A stretch of DNA of 64,000 nucleotides from an uncultured Prevotellaceae bacterium (GTDB lineage Bacteria; Bacteroidota; Bacteroidia; Bacteroidales; Bacteroidaceae): contig CADCET010000012.1 of the NCBI GenBank assembly GCA_902800495.1, forward strand, positions 1 through 64,000. The letters are read 5' to 3'. The position numbers were made by a program, and so were the translations under genes. A model generated the notes under the pieces. That model was not told the DNA's origin and did no database searches. It saw nothing but the letters and a program-made list of their open reading frames with translations. This document shows, in pieces, positions 8,418 to 17,782 of this stretch. Positions within the stretch are counted from its first letter, which is position 1, and each line of letters begins with the position of its first letter.

Positions 8418-11003
8418 GTGCGCGCTTACATTAAAATAAAAAACGGGTTTTTGCTACTATTATTGCTGCTGACGCTCCCCATTGGAGCACAGCAGATAAC
8501 AGGCTACGTGAAGGATGCCGAGACGGGCGACAGCATTGGTTTTGCCAGCGTCGTCTACGAAGGCCACCATGTGTCGGCCATCGCCAACGCCTTCGGCCAG
8601 TACCAGATAGCCCGACATGAGGGGTGGAACATCACCTTCAGCGCCGTGGGCTACAAATCGCGTATCGTCCACGTCAACGAGAAGACCAAGAACAAGCTGA
8701 ATATTACCCTGAAGCCCGATAAACGCCAACTGCAAGAGGTCACCGTCAAGGCCCGCCGTAACCGCTACAGCCGCAAGAACAACCCCGCAGTGGAACTTAT
8801 GCGCCGCGTGGTGGCGGCCAAGAAGAGAACCGACCTCAGCGTCAACGACTACTATCAGTACAATAAGTACGAAAAGATAACGCTGGCCTATAATGACCTG
8901 AAGCCCGAACAGTTAGAGCAGAAGCCATTCTCGAACCATCCGTGGTTGCTCGACCAGATTGAAACCAGCACCCATACGGGCAAACTCATCCTGCCGGTAT
9001 CGGTAGACGAGACCGTATCGCAGAAGGTCTACCGGCGCGACCCACGCTCAGAAAAGACCATCATCATGGGTCAGCAGTCGACAGGTGTCAACGATCTGTT
9101 CCAGACTGGCGACATCATTAACACCGTAGTCAAGGACGTCTTCACAGACGTCGACCTCTACCAAGACCGCATCCGACTGCTGCAGCACCCGTTTGTATCG
9201 CCTATCTCGGAAGAGGGTATCAGCTTCTACCGTTATTATATAGAAGACACGCTGGCAGTAGACAACGACCGCTGCATACACCTGCACTTCCTGCCCAACA
9301 ACCTGCACGACATGGGATTCCGAGGCGAACTGTACATCCTCGACGACTCGACGCTGCACGTCAGGCGTTGTGAGATGACCGTCCCAAAACAGAGCACCGT
9401 CAACTTTGTCGACGAGATGCAGATTGTTCAGGAATACACGCGGCTGGCCGACGGACAGTGGGTTCTAACCAAGGACGACATGGTGACCGAACTGAAACTG
9501 TTTGACTTCATCATGGCCAGTGCCATCGTCACACGCACGACCCGACTGTCGGACTACGCCTTCGACCCTATACCATTCAAGCTCTTCAAGGGAACGAAAA
9601 AAGAGGTGACCGAGGCCGACGCCCAGATGCGCGACAAGCAATTCTGGCAACAATACCGACAGGTTGAGCTCACAAAGAGCGAGAAGCGTATGGACAAGTT
9701 CCTTGACAACATCACCAACATCAAGGGCTTCAAATATATCATGCTCGCCCTGAAGGCCTTGTTGGAGAACTCTATCGAAACGAGTAATCCCAACTACATT
9801 GACATCTGTCCGGTAAACACCATACTGACACGTAACTATGTCGACGGATGGCGCACACGCCTGAGCGCCAAGACGACGGCTAACCTCAATAAGCACCTCT
9901 TCCTCTCAGGCTACTATGCACGAGGCTGGGGCAGCCATAAGAACTACTACGACATAGAAGGCACTTACTCGCTGAATCGCAAGAAATACCTGCCGCACGA
10001 ATTTCCCCGACGCACGCTGACCGTCCAGATGTCACGCGACGTCTGCTCGCCAGGCGACCGATTCATGGATACCGACAAGGATAACATCATGGTGGCGCTG
10101 AAGTGGGCTGAGACCAACAAGATGATGACCTACGACCGCCAGCAGGCAACCTTTGAGTACGAGACGAACTGGGGGCTGAAGGCTACCGTCAGCGGTAAGA
10201 TAGAAGAGAACGAGGCCTGCGGCGCAATGTCGTTCCGCCGACTCGACCAGCAGCCGCTACCCGCTGAAGAGCAGTGCAGGACTGGCAACGGTGAGTACAT
10301 ACGCACGACAGAGGTCACTGCCAAGCTGCGTTATGCCCCTGGCGAGACCTATATCAACAACAAGCTGCGTCGCCGTGTCATTAACCTCGATGCCCCCGTC
10401 TTCAGTTTTACCTATACCCGTGGTTATAACGACCTCTTTGGCGGTGAATACGACTACCATTACACAGAGGCACACATCTTCAAGCGTTTTTGGCTCGGCA
10501 GCAGCTGGGGCAAAATCGACACCGACCTCAAGGCTGGCATCCAGTGGAGTCAGGTGCCCTACCCTCTACTCATCCACCCCGCCGGCAACCAGTCATACAT
10601 CATCATTCCGCGGACGTTCAGTCTGATTAACACGATGGAGTTCCTCAACGACCGCTTTGCCTCGCTGATGGTATCGTGGGACATGAACGGCAAGATCTTC
10701 AACCGTCTGCCCATCATCAAGAAGTGGAACTGGCGCGAATACTTTGGCATACGCCTGCTGTGGGGAGACCTCAGCGACAAGAACAACCCCTACTTAGCAG
10801 AGAATGCCGGCAACTCGAAACTGATGTATTTCCCAGACGGCGTCAACGTGATGGATCCCAAGCGGCCATACGCCGAAATGGTCATCGGCATCCATAACAT
10901 CTTCAAATTCTTCCACGCCGAATACGTCCGCCGTCTGAACTACACCGAACTGCCTACCAGTCCGCGATGGGGTATGCGTTACACCCTCTCCCTGACCTTC
11001 TAA
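8418..11003 (+). CDS. Outer-membrane protein, DUF5686 family with N-terminal carboxypeptidase-like domain
   Basis: About 861 residues from GTG 8418. I prefer this start because it puts a signal peptide (KIKNGFLLLLLLLTLPIGAQ) at the N-terminus; the only ATG in frame (8328) would leave about 30 unlikely residues ahead of it. A carboxypeptidase-regulatory-like beta domain (ITGYVKDAETGDSIGFASVV) follows, then the long DUF5686-type region with alternating beta strands and a C-terminal barrel ending in RWGMRYTLSLTF, an aromatic end typical of outer-membrane proteins. Members are common in Bacteroidetes; function unknown. No partner gene in the same transcript. Confidence 0.8.
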   Translation: MRAYIKIKNGFLLLLLLLTLPIGAQQITGYVKDAETGDSIGFASVVYEGHHVSAIANAFGQYQIARHEGWNITFSAVGYKSRIVHVNEKTKNKLNITLKPDKRQLQEVTVKARRNRYSRKNNPAVELMRRVVAAKKRTDLSVNDYYQYNKYEKITLAYNDLKPEQLEQKPFSNHPWLLDQIETSTHTGKLILPVSVDETVSQKVYRRDPRSEKTIIMGQQSTGVNDLFQTGDIINTVVKDVFTDVDLYQDRIRLLQHPFVSPISEEGISFYRYYIEDTLAVDNDRCIHLHFLPNNLHDMGFRGELYILDDSTLHVRRCEMTVPKQSTVNFVDEMQIVQEYTRLADGQWVLTKDDMVTELKLFDFIMASAIVTRTTRLSDYAFDPIPFKLFKGTKKEVTEADAQMRDKQFWQQYRQVELTKSEKRMDKFLDNITNIKGFKYIMLALKALLENSIETSNPNYIDICPVNTILTRNYVDGWRTRLSAKTTANLNKHLFLSGYYARGWGSHKNYYDIEGTYSLNRKKYLPHEFPRRTLTVQMSRDVCSPGDRFMDTDKDNIMVALKWAETNKMMTYDRQQATFEYETNWGLKATVSGKIEENEACGAMSFRRLDQQPLPAEEQCRTGNGEYIRTTEVTAKLRYAPGETYINNKLRRRVINLDAPVFSFTYTRGYNDLFGGEYDYHYTEAHIFKRFWLGSSWGKIDTDLKAGIQWSQVPYPLLIHPAGNQSYIIIPRTFSLINTMEFLNDRFASLMVSWDMNGKIFNRLPIIKKWNWREYFGIRLLWGDLSDKNNPYLAENAGNSKLMYFPDGVNVMDPKRPYAEMVIGIHNIFKFFHAEYVRRLNYTELPTSPRWGMRYTLSLTF

Positions 11004-11044
11004 CGGAAAAAAGTTACTTTTTCAACAAAAAAGTTGGCAAAAAG

Positions 11045-11075
11045 TTTGGTGATTAAAAGAAAATACGTAACTTTG
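11045..11075 (+). promoter_or_regulatory. Promoter of the trp operon
   Basis: TTTG (11045-11048), 19 bases, TAACTTTG (11068-11075): an excellent Bacteroidetes promoter. The RNA would start about 11082, roughly 20 bases before the leader peptide ATG. Confidence 0.85.
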
Positions 11076-11102
11076 CACTCGATTTAAAGAAAATAGTGAC
11101 AA

Positions 11103-11162
11103 ATGATGAATAAAACAGCAAACTTCTGGTGGTGGCGCAACTCAAGATTCGGACAATCGTGA
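11103..11162 (+). CDS. trpL: trp operon leader peptide with three consecutive Trp codons
   Basis: A 19-residue ORF, MMNKTANFWWWRNSRFGQS, contains TGG TGG TGG at 11127-11135 and ends at TGA 11160-11162. It lies between the trp promoter and a terminator hairpin, ahead of trpB. This is the classical arrangement of ribosome-mediated attenuation: with Trp-tRNA scarce the ribosome would stall on the three codons and prevent the terminator. ATG 11103 and 11106 are both possible starts. It is too short for routine gene finders. Confidence 0.88.
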   Translation: MMNKTANFWWWRNSRFGQS

Positions 11163-11207
11163 GAAGATAGCCACGTACCCTATGAAGGGAGCGTAAAGAA
11201 ATATGAA

Positions 11208-11238
11208 GAGGCCTGTCGTTCTTGCGACGGGCCTCTTT
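11208..11238 (+). terminator. trp attenuator hairpin
   Basis: GAGGCCTGTCG (11208-11218) pairs with CGACGGGCCTC (11225-11235), one G-U, loop of 6, then TTT. The upstream GCCAC-GTACC (about 11170-11179) could pair with the GGTGGTGGC of the Trp codons; that competing pairing is inferred. The terminator sits 38 bases before trpB. Confidence 0.82.
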
Positions 11239-11273
11239 CCATTAAAAGGTGAAACAACCAAAAACTTTTATAT

Positions 11274-12476
11274 ATGAACTATCAAGTTGACGAAAATGGA
11301 TTTTACGGAGAATTTGGCGGAGCCTACGTGCCTGAGATTCTCTATGCCACGGTAAGAAACCTGCAAGAGCAGTACCTTGGCATCATCGAGAGCGAGGAAT
11401 TCAAGACGGAGTACCACGCCCTGCTGCGCGACTATGTGGGACGTCCCTCACCACTTTATTATGCCCGCAGGATGAGCGAGCACTACGGTTGCCAACTCTA
11501 TCTGAAGCGTGAAGATCTGAACCACACAGGCGCTCACAAAATAAACAACACCGTCGGACAGATTCTCTTAGCGAAGAAGATGGGGAAAACGCGCATCATC
11601 GCGGAGACGGGTGCTGGACAGCACGGTGTGGCAACAGCCACGGTATGCGCCTTGATGGGTATGCAGTGTGAGGTGTTCATGGGGGCCACTGACGTGGAAC
11701 GCCAGCATACCAATGTCGAGCGTATGAAGATGTTAGGCGCTACGGTGCATCCCGTCCGCACAGGCAACATGACCTTGTCTGACGCCTGCTCTGAGGCTAT
11801 CCGCGACTGGTGCTGTCATCCTAACGACACCTTTTATATTGTTGGCTCAACGATGGGACCTCATCCCTACCCCGACCTCGTAGCTCGTATGCAGAGCGTC
11901 ATCTCCGAAGAAATCAAATGGCAGTTAGAAGAGAAGATCGGGCGCAACTACCCTGATTATCTTGTAGCCTGCATCGGCGGCGGTTCAAACGCTGCTGGCA
12001 CCATCTACCACTATATGGACGACGACCGCGTGAAAATAGTACTGGCAGAGGCTGGCGGCCACGGTTGGGACACGGACTACACCGCCGCCACCATCCATCG
12101 CGGCACGGTAGGCATACTGCACGGCGCAAAGATGCTCGTCATGCAAGATGAGGACGGCCAGATTCAAGAAGCTTTTACCATCAGTGCCGGTCTGGACTAT
12201 CCTGGCGTTGGCCCCATGCACTGCAATATGGCCAAGCAGGGACGCACGCAGGTGCTCTCCATCAACGACGACGAGGCTATCCGTGGCGGCTACGAGCTGA
12301 CACGTATGGAGGGTATCATACCGGCCATAGAGTCAGCCCATGCCGTAGCAGCCCTGTCGAAGATGCAGTTCAAGCCCGACGACGTTGTGGTGCTGACTGT
12401 CAGCGGCCGCGGCGATAAAGACATAGAGACCTATCTTAACAACAAAGACTTAGCAGGAGATTATGGAAGTTTTTAA
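11274..12476 (+). CDS. trpB: Tryptophan synthase beta chain
   Basis: PLP enzyme that joins indole with L-serine to give L-tryptophan; partner of trpA at the end of the operon. It is 400 residues, normal length. The PLP-lysine segment REDLNHTGAHKINN is near residue 82. The phosphate-binding glycine loop CIGGGSNAAG is near 225. FYGEFGGAYVPE at the N-terminus is typical of TrpB1. It is the first structural gene after the attenuator and its end overlaps trpE by 14 bases. Confidence 0.97.
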   Translation: MNYQVDENGFYGEFGGAYVPEILYATVRNLQEQYLGIIESEEFKTEYHALLRDYVGRPSPLYYARRMSEHYGCQLYLKREDLNHTGAHKINNTVGQILLAKKMGKTRIIAETGAGQHGVATATVCALMGMQCEVFMGATDVERQHTNVERMKMLGATVHPVRTGNMTLSDACSEAIRDWCCHPNDTFYIVGSTMGPHPYPDLVARMQSVISEEIKWQLEEKIGRNYPDYLVACIGGGSNAAGTIYHYMDDDRVKIVLAEAGGHGWDTDYTAATIHRGTVGILHGAKMLVMQDEDGQIQEAFTISAGLDYPGVGPMHCNMAKQGRTQVLSINDDEAIRGGYELTRMEGIIPAIESAHAVAALSKMQFKPDDVVVLTVSGRGDKDIETYLNNKDLAGDYGSF

Positions 12477-13854
12477 TTTCACCACGACAAGCCGCACCAT
12501 CTTGGGCGACCTCTACACCCCTGTCGGGGTCTATATGCGACTGCGCGACCTCTATCCGCAGAGTGCGCTGATGGAAAGTTCCGACTATCATGACCAGAGC
12601 AATTCACGCTCCTTTATCGGCATCCATCCCTTAGCCTCAGTAGCTATCGGCCATGGACTGGCCACCGTCACCTACCCTGACAGCCAGACTTTCACGCAAC
12701 CGTTAAGTGCTGACTTCAGCTCTGCCGATGCCATCCACGCCCTTATCGACCGCATCCACGTCGAGGGCGACGACGCCAACGCCTGCGGCCTCTTCGGGTA
12801 TACCAGCTTCAATGCCGTACGCTATTTTGAGAACATTGCCGTGAAAGACGAGACGCAGGAACGGAACGATGCACCCGACGTGCTCTACGTCCTATACAAG
12901 ACAGTCATCGTCTTTGACCACCATAACAACCAATTGAAGATGGTGACGATGGGCGATGCTACGGACATAGACGCTGTCCAGAAGGCCATGAACCGCAACA
13001 ACGTCCGCGAGTACGACTTCCATCCTGTTGGCGACGTCAGTTCGACACTGACCGACGAGGAGCACAAGGCCAACATACGGCGGGGCATCCAGCACTGCCT
13101 ACGCGGCGATGTGTTCCAGATTGTCCTCTCCCGGCGTTTCGTACAGCGTTTTGAAGGCGACGACTTCAAACTCTATCGCGCCCTGCGCAGTATCAATCCC
13201 TCGCCCTACCTCTTCTATTTTGACTTCGGCGGTTTCCGTATTTTCGGGTCAAGTCCTGAGACGCACTGCCGGATAGAGGGCAGAAAGGCATACATCGACC
13301 CCATAGCAGGCACGACCAAGCGCACGGGCAACGCTGAGGCAGACCGCAAGGGTGCTGAATTCCTGCGCAACGACCCGAAGGAGAATGCTGAGCACGTCAT
13401 GCTCGTCGACCTGGCCCGCAACGACCTCTCACGCAACTGTCATGGCGTCAAGGTTGACTATTACAAGGACATCCAGTATTATTCACACGTCATCCATCTG
13501 GTCAGCCGTGTCAGCGGCGAACTGGATGCCAACAAGGATTCCATCAAGGCGTTTATCGACACCTTCCCTGCCGGTACGCTCAGTGGTGCACCGAAAGTGC
13601 GCGCCATGCAGCTCATCAGCGAGTACGAGCCACATAACCGTGGAGCCTACGGCGGTTGCATCGGCATCATTGGACTTGACGGCTCGCTGAATCAGGCCAT
13701 CACCATCCGCACATTCGTATCGCGTGGCGGAGAACTGTGGTTCCAGGCTGGCGGCGGTATTGTTGCCAAGAGCAACGAAGAGTATGAGTTACAAGAAGTA
13801 AACAACAAACTGGGTGCGCTGCGTCGCGCCATAGAAACAGCAGCACAATTATGA
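12463..13854 (+). CDS. trpE: Anthranilate synthase component I
   Basis: Chorismate plus ammonia from TrpG gives anthranilate. It is 463 residues. SALMESSDYHD near residue 26 corresponds to the LLES tryptophan-feedback motif. The chorismate-binding domain carries DPIAGTTKRTGNAE, DLARNDLSR and FPAGTLSGAPKVRAM. It starts inside the last codons of trpB and ends in a 4-base overlap with trpG. Confidence 0.96.
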   Translation: MEVFNFTTTSRTILGDLYTPVGVYMRLRDLYPQSALMESSDYHDQSNSRSFIGIHPLASVAIGHGLATVTYPDSQTFTQPLSADFSSADAIHALIDRIHVEGDDANACGLFGYTSFNAVRYFENIAVKDETQERNDAPDVLYVLYKTVIVFDHHNNQLKMVTMGDATDIDAVQKAMNRNNVREYDFHPVGDVSSTLTDEEHKANIRRGIQHCLRGDVFQIVLSRRFVQRFEGDDFKLYRALRSINPSPYLFYFDFGGFRIFGSSPETHCRIEGRKAYIDPIAGTTKRTGNAEADRKGAEFLRNDPKENAEHVMLVDLARNDLSRNCHGVKVDYYKDIQYYSHVIHLVSRVSGELDANKDSIKAFIDTFPAGTLSGAPKVRAMQLISEYEPHNRGAYGGCIGIIGLDGSLNQAITIRTFVSRGGELWFQAGGGIVAKSNEEYELQEVNNKLGALRRAIETAAQL

Positions 13855-14414
13855 AAATAGCCATCATCGACAACTACGACTCGTTCACCTTTAACTTAGC
13901 ACATCTGCTACGTGAACTGAAAGCAGAGGTCACCGTGCTGCGTAACGACCAGTTCCAGCTTCCCGACCTCGAAGTCTATAGCAAAATCGTACTCAGCCCA
14001 GGCCCCGGCATCCCCTCAGAGGCAGGACTGCTCTGCGACGTTATCCGCACCTATGCTGGACGCAAGCCTATCCTCGGCGTCTGTCTGGGCCACCAGGCCA
14101 TCGGCGAGGTCTTCGGCGGACGTTTAGAGAACCTGAGTGACGTTTTCCACGGTGTGGCCACCCCATGCCATATCACAAACGACGACCCCATCTTCAGCGG
14201 TCTTGACAAAGACATCACCGTAGGGCGATACCATTCATGGGTTGTCTCCCGCGACGGTTTCCCCGATTGCTTGGAGGTGACCGCTGAGAGCGACGAGGGC
14301 TACATTATGGCCCTAAAGCATAAAGAACTGAACATTCGTGGCATACAATTCCACCCCGAGAGTGTGCTGACACCCGACGGCAGGAAGATGCTGCAGAACT
14401 GGATGTTTTTATAA
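13851..14414 (+). CDS. trpG: Anthranilate synthase component II (glutamine amidotransferase)
   Basis: Class I amidotransferase that feeds ammonia to TrpE. It is 187 residues and stand-alone (not fused to TrpD). The catalytic cysteine is in GVCLGHQAIGE near residue 79, and the His-Glu pair in GIQFHPESVLTPDG near 166. NYDSFTFNLAHLL is the usual N-terminus. Confidence 0.96.
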   Translation: MKIAIIDNYDSFTFNLAHLLRELKAEVTVLRNDQFQLPDLEVYSKIVLSPGPGIPSEAGLLCDVIRTYAGRKPILGVCLGHQAIGEVFGGRLENLSDVFHGVATPCHITNDDPIFSGLDKDITVGRYHSWVVSRDGFPDCLEVTAESDEGYIMALKHKELNIRGIQFHPESVLTPDGRKMLQNWMFL

Positions 14415-14442
14415 TATAGCAACACTAAACACAGACGACAAT

Positions 14443-15441
14443 ATGAAAGAAATTTTAGAAAAGCTCCTGAACCATGAGGAGCTCTCCCGTGAGGAGATGA
14501 AACAGATTCTGATTGGTATTACCCAGAGTGAATATCCCACAGAGCAGATAACGGCCCTGCTGACAGCCCTGCAGATGCGTGGTGTCACCGTTGACGAGCT
14601 TCTCGGCTTCCGTGACGGTATCTTAGAGACTGGCGTCCCTGTCCCCCTGAAGTGCAACCGCTACATCGACGTCGTCGGTACTGGCGGCGACCGCAAGAAC
14701 ACCTTTAATATCTCGACGACCTCGTGTTTCGTTATTGCCGGTGCCGGCTACAAGGTAGCCAAGCATGGCAACTATGCTGCCACGTCAACCTCAGGTGCAT
14801 CGAACGTTATCGCCCAGCACGGTGTGAAATTTACCGACGACCTCGACCAGCTGAACCGCTGTATGGACGAGGCGGGCATTGTCTACCTGCACGCCCAGCT
14901 CTTTGCCCGTGCCATGAAGTTCGTCGGTCCCATCCGTAAGGCCCTGCCTTTCCCCACCATCTTCAACCTGCTCGGCCCGTTAGTCAATCCCAGCCAGCCC
15001 AGCTGCCAACTGCTCGGTGTAGCCAACCTCGACCAGATGCGCCTCTACCATCAGGTATACCAGCGCCTCGGCATCGACTACGGCATCGTCAACTCCATCG
15101 ACGGCTACGACGAAATCTCGCTGACAGGCGACTTCAAGGTAACGACCAATAACTACGAGCGCATCTTCTCGCCCGCCGACCTCGGATTCGCTACGGCCAA
15201 GCCAGAAGAGCTGGTAGCCGGAGCCACTGAAGTGGAGGCCAAGGAGATATTCGACTCCGTACTTGAGAACCGCGCCCTGCCTGCCCAGAAGAATATTGTA
15301 CTGGCTAACGCAGCCTTCGGTATACAGGTATTGGAGAAGGGACAGAAATCCATCGAAGAGTGCATCGCCATTGCACGGGAGTCGATCGACAGCGGTGCTG
15401 CCATCCGTACCTTCAAGAAATTCGTAGAACTAAATTCATAA
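14443..15441 (+). CDS. trpD: Anthranilate phosphoribosyltransferase
   Basis: Transfers phosphoribose from PRPP to anthranilate. It is 332 residues. The PRPP loop is DVVGTGGDRKNTFNISTT near residue 71. KHGNYAATSTSGASNV and the glycine-rich FNLLGPLVNP are both present. It begins 28 bases after trpG, within the operon. Confidence 0.96.
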   Translation: MKEILEKLLNHEELSREEMKQILIGITQSEYPTEQITALLTALQMRGVTVDELLGFRDGILETGVPVPLKCNRYIDVVGTGGDRKNTFNISTTSCFVIAGAGYKVAKHGNYAATSTSGASNVIAQHGVKFTDDLDQLNRCMDEAGIVYLHAQLFARAMKFVGPIRKALPFPTIFNLLGPLVNPSQPSCQLLGVANLDQMRLYHQVYQRLGIDYGIVNSIDGYDEISLTGDFKVTTNNYERIFSPADLGFATAKPEELVAGATEVEAKEIFDSVLENRALPAQKNIVLANAAFGIQVLEKGQKSIEECIAIARESIDSGAAIRTFKKFVELNS

Positions 15442-15444
15442 ATT

Positions 15445-16233
15445 ATGGCTGACATTTTAGAAGAGATCATCAACCACAAGAGAAAGGAAGTTGAGAACTA
15501 CAAAAAGGAGCTCAGTCCCAGCATCATCCACATTCAGGTGGAGGCTCTGATGACGTCTCGAGTCCCCTCTTTCAGTAAAGCGCTGACAGACTCAGACACT
15601 GGCATCATTGCCGAACTGAAGCGTAAATCGCCCTCTAAAGGCTGGATTAATGAGCATTGCGATGTTGATAAGGTTCTCTCTAACTACGCATCTGCCGGTG
15701 CTGCCGCCGTCAGCATTCTTACCGACGAGAAATTCTTTGGCGGCAGCCACGCCTATATGGTGATGGCTTCGCGCAAGAAGTTAGGCATCCCCATGCTCTA
15801 CAAGAACTTCATCATCGACGAGTACCAGCTGTACCAGGCTCGACGCAGTGGTGCATCGGCCGTACTGCTGATTGCCACCTGTCTGTCAAAAAGTGAGTGT
15901 AAGGCACTGATAGAGAAAACCCACCAGTTAGGTATGGAGGTGCTGTTAGAAATGCACAGCGAGGAAGAACTGGAGTATGCCGAATTAGAACCGGACATGT
16001 ATGGCATCAACAACCGCAATCTGGGCACCTTCATCACAGACGTACAAAACTCCTATCGTCTGGCAGAACTGCTGCCAAGAGACGCTGTAAAGGTAAGCGA
16101 AAGCGGTATCAGTAACCCGAAGACCGTACGCGAACTGCGTAACGCAGGTTTCAAGGGTTTCCTTATCGGCGAGACATTCATGAAGACAGAAGATCCTGGC
16201 AAGGCCCTAAAGAATTTCATTGATCGGATATGA
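15445..16233 (+). CDS. trpC: Indole-3-glycerol-phosphate synthase
   Basis: (beta/alpha)8 enzyme that closes the indole ring of CdRP. It is 262 residues, monofunctional. IIAELKRKSPSKGWI carries the catalytic Lys/Glu near residue 52. YGINNRNLGTF and VSESGISNPKTV are the late barrel loops. It is 3 bases after trpD and overlaps trpF by 4. Confidence 0.96.
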   Translation: MADILEEIINHKRKEVENYKKELSPSIIHIQVEALMTSRVPSFSKALTDSDTGIIAELKRKSPSKGWINEHCDVDKVLSNYASAGAAAVSILTDEKFFGGSHAYMVMASRKKLGIPMLYKNFIIDEYQLYQARRSGASAVLLIATCLSKSECKALIEKTHQLGMEVLLEMHSEEELEYAELEPDMYGINNRNLGTFITDVQNSYRLAELLPRDAVKVSESGISNPKTVRELRNAGFKGFLIGETFMKTEDPGKALKNFIDRI

Positions 16234-16916
16234 TTATTAAAGTATGTGGTATGCGCGATGGCGACAATATACGTGAAGTCGCCGCGCTTGGAGTCGACTG
16301 GATCGGTATGATATTCTGGCCGAAATCACCGCGCAACGTAACGATGATTCCCACCCATGCCGGCATCATCCCCGACCGCGCCCCATCTATTGACGGAAAA
16401 GGGACAGACAGTCCCAAGCGCGTAGGTGTCTTTGTTGACGAAATGCCCCAGAACATTATCACCCGCGTCGTCAACTTCAAACTTGACATCATCCAGCTGC
16501 ACGGCCACGAGACACCCACCGTCATTCGGAACCTCAGGAAGACGCTCGACCCCGATATACGTCACGGCATCCGCATCATCAAGGCCATCAGCATTGGCTG
16601 TCGCGATGATATTGCCACATACAAAGACTATGAGGACTGCGTCGATTACTTTTTGTTCGACACCAAGTGTCAGACGGTGGGCGGTAGTGGTCAGCAGTTC
16701 GACTGGTCCATCCTTGACACCTACGACGGCAACAAGCCCTTCTTGCTGAGTGGCGGCATTGGCCCCGACGACGCTCCCCGCCTGAAAGAGTGGTTCCGTG
16801 CAGGCAGCGGTTCTTCTGCTGCGAAGTGTATCGGCATCGACCTCAACTCCCGCTTCGAGAGCGAACCCGGCATCAAAGACATTACCAAACTTAAATTATT
16901 CTTAGAACAGCTATGA
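16230..16916 (+). CDS. trpF: Phosphoribosylanthranilate isomerase
   Basis: Converts PRA to CdRP. It is 228 residues. The catalytic Cys is in [12 protein letters not shown], the general acid Asp is expected in [19 protein letters not shown], and the phosphate loop is [12 protein letters not shown]. It has a modest insertion ([20 protein letters not shown]) relative to short family members. Overlaps both neighbours by 4 bases. Confidence 0.95.
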   Translation: MIIKVCGMRDGDNIREVAALGVDWIGMIFWPKSPRNVTMIPTHAGIIPDRAPSIDGKGTDSPKRVGVFVDEMPQNIITRVVNFKLDIIQLHGHETPTVIRNLRKTLDPDIRHGIRIIKAISIGCRDDIATYKDYEDCVDYFLFDTKCQTVGGSGQQFDWSILDTYDGNKPFLLSGGIGPDDAPRLKEWFRAGSGSSAAKCIGIDLNSRFESEPGIKDITKLKLFLEQL

Positions 16917-17692
16917 ACAAAATAAACCAAGTTTTCGCCCAGCGTGGCGACAAGAAACTGCTCAGTCTTTACTTCTGTGCTGGCAGTCCCACCCTCGACA
17001 GCACTGCCAACGTCATACTGACGATGCAGCGCCGAGGCATAGATTTCATTGAGGTAGGTATCCCCTTCAGCGACCCGCTGGCTGACGGTCCTGTCATCCA
17101 AACGGCAGCCACCAAGGCCTTGAAGAACGGCATGAACCTGCGTACACTCTTCAGTCAGCTACAATCCATTAAAGAGCAGGTACAGATACCCCTCATCCTG
17201 ATGGGCTACCTCAACCCTATCCTGCATTACGGCATCGAGGCTTTCTGCCAGTCGTGTGTCGAGGCTGGCGTCTCAGGGATGATTATTCCTGACCTGCCGT
17301 TCAAGGACTATTTAGAGGTGGTCAAGCCCATCGCCGACCGCTATGATCTGCGTGTCATCATGCTCATCACGCCAGAGACCTCCGAGGAGCGCATCCGCTT
17401 CATCGACGAAAACACCGACGGCTTCATCTATATGGTATCTTCGGCAGCCATTACTGGTGCACAAAAGTCGTTCGATGAACAGAAACAGGAGTACTTCAGA
17501 CGCATCAATCAGATGCAGCTACGCAACCCCCGCATGATTGGTTTTGGCATTTCAAACGCCCAGACACTGAAGGCCGCCCAGGACAATGCTGCCGGTGCCA
17601 TCATCGGTTCAAAGTTCGTCACCCTGCTCGACGAAGCCGGCGGTGATGCAGACATCGCCCTTGACAAGCTCTTTGCCGCACTCGAAAAATAA
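16913..17692 (+). CDS. trpA: Tryptophan synthase alpha chain
   Basis: Splits indole-glycerol phosphate to indole and G3P. It is 259 residues. The catalytic Glu is in [19 protein letters not shown] near residue 47, and the Asp in LLIPDL-type [11 protein letters not shown]. The phosphate loop is GFGISNAQT. Last gene of trpBEGDCFA; trpA is separated from trpB by the whole operon, as is common in Bacteroidetes. Confidence 0.96.
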   Translation: MNKINQVFAQRGDKKLLSLYFCAGSPTLDSTANVILTMQRRGIDFIEVGIPFSDPLADGPVIQTAATKALKNGMNLRTLFSQLQSIKEQVQIPLILMGYLNPILHYGIEAFCQSCVEAGVSGMIIPDLPFKDYLEVVKPIADRYDLRVIMLITPETSEERIRFIDENTDGFIYMVSSAAITGAQKSFDEQKQEYFRRINQMQLRNPRMIGFGISNAQTLKAAQDNAAGAIIGSKFVTLLDEAGGDADIALDKLFAALEK

Positions 17693-17717
17693 ACGATTAC
17701 GTAATTTTTTCTGTCTT

Positions 17718-17770
17718 TTAGTTCGTAGTTTCGTGCTTTTTACGTATCTTTGCACCAAACTACGAACTAA
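17718..17770 (+). promoter_or_regulatory. Promoter embedded between perfect 14-bp inverted repeats
   Basis: TTAGTTCGTAGTTT (17718-17731) and AAACTACGAACTAA (17757-17770) are perfect inverted copies. Between them lies the -7 box TATCTTTG (17745-17752), with no clear TTTG at -33. The arms would cover the -33 zone and the RNA start of the GH28 fusion gene, so they could be a dimeric operator; alternatively the structure acts as the trpA terminator. No U-run follows, which favours the operator reading. Confidence 0.65.
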
Positions 17771-17782
17771 ATCAATTAAGAC

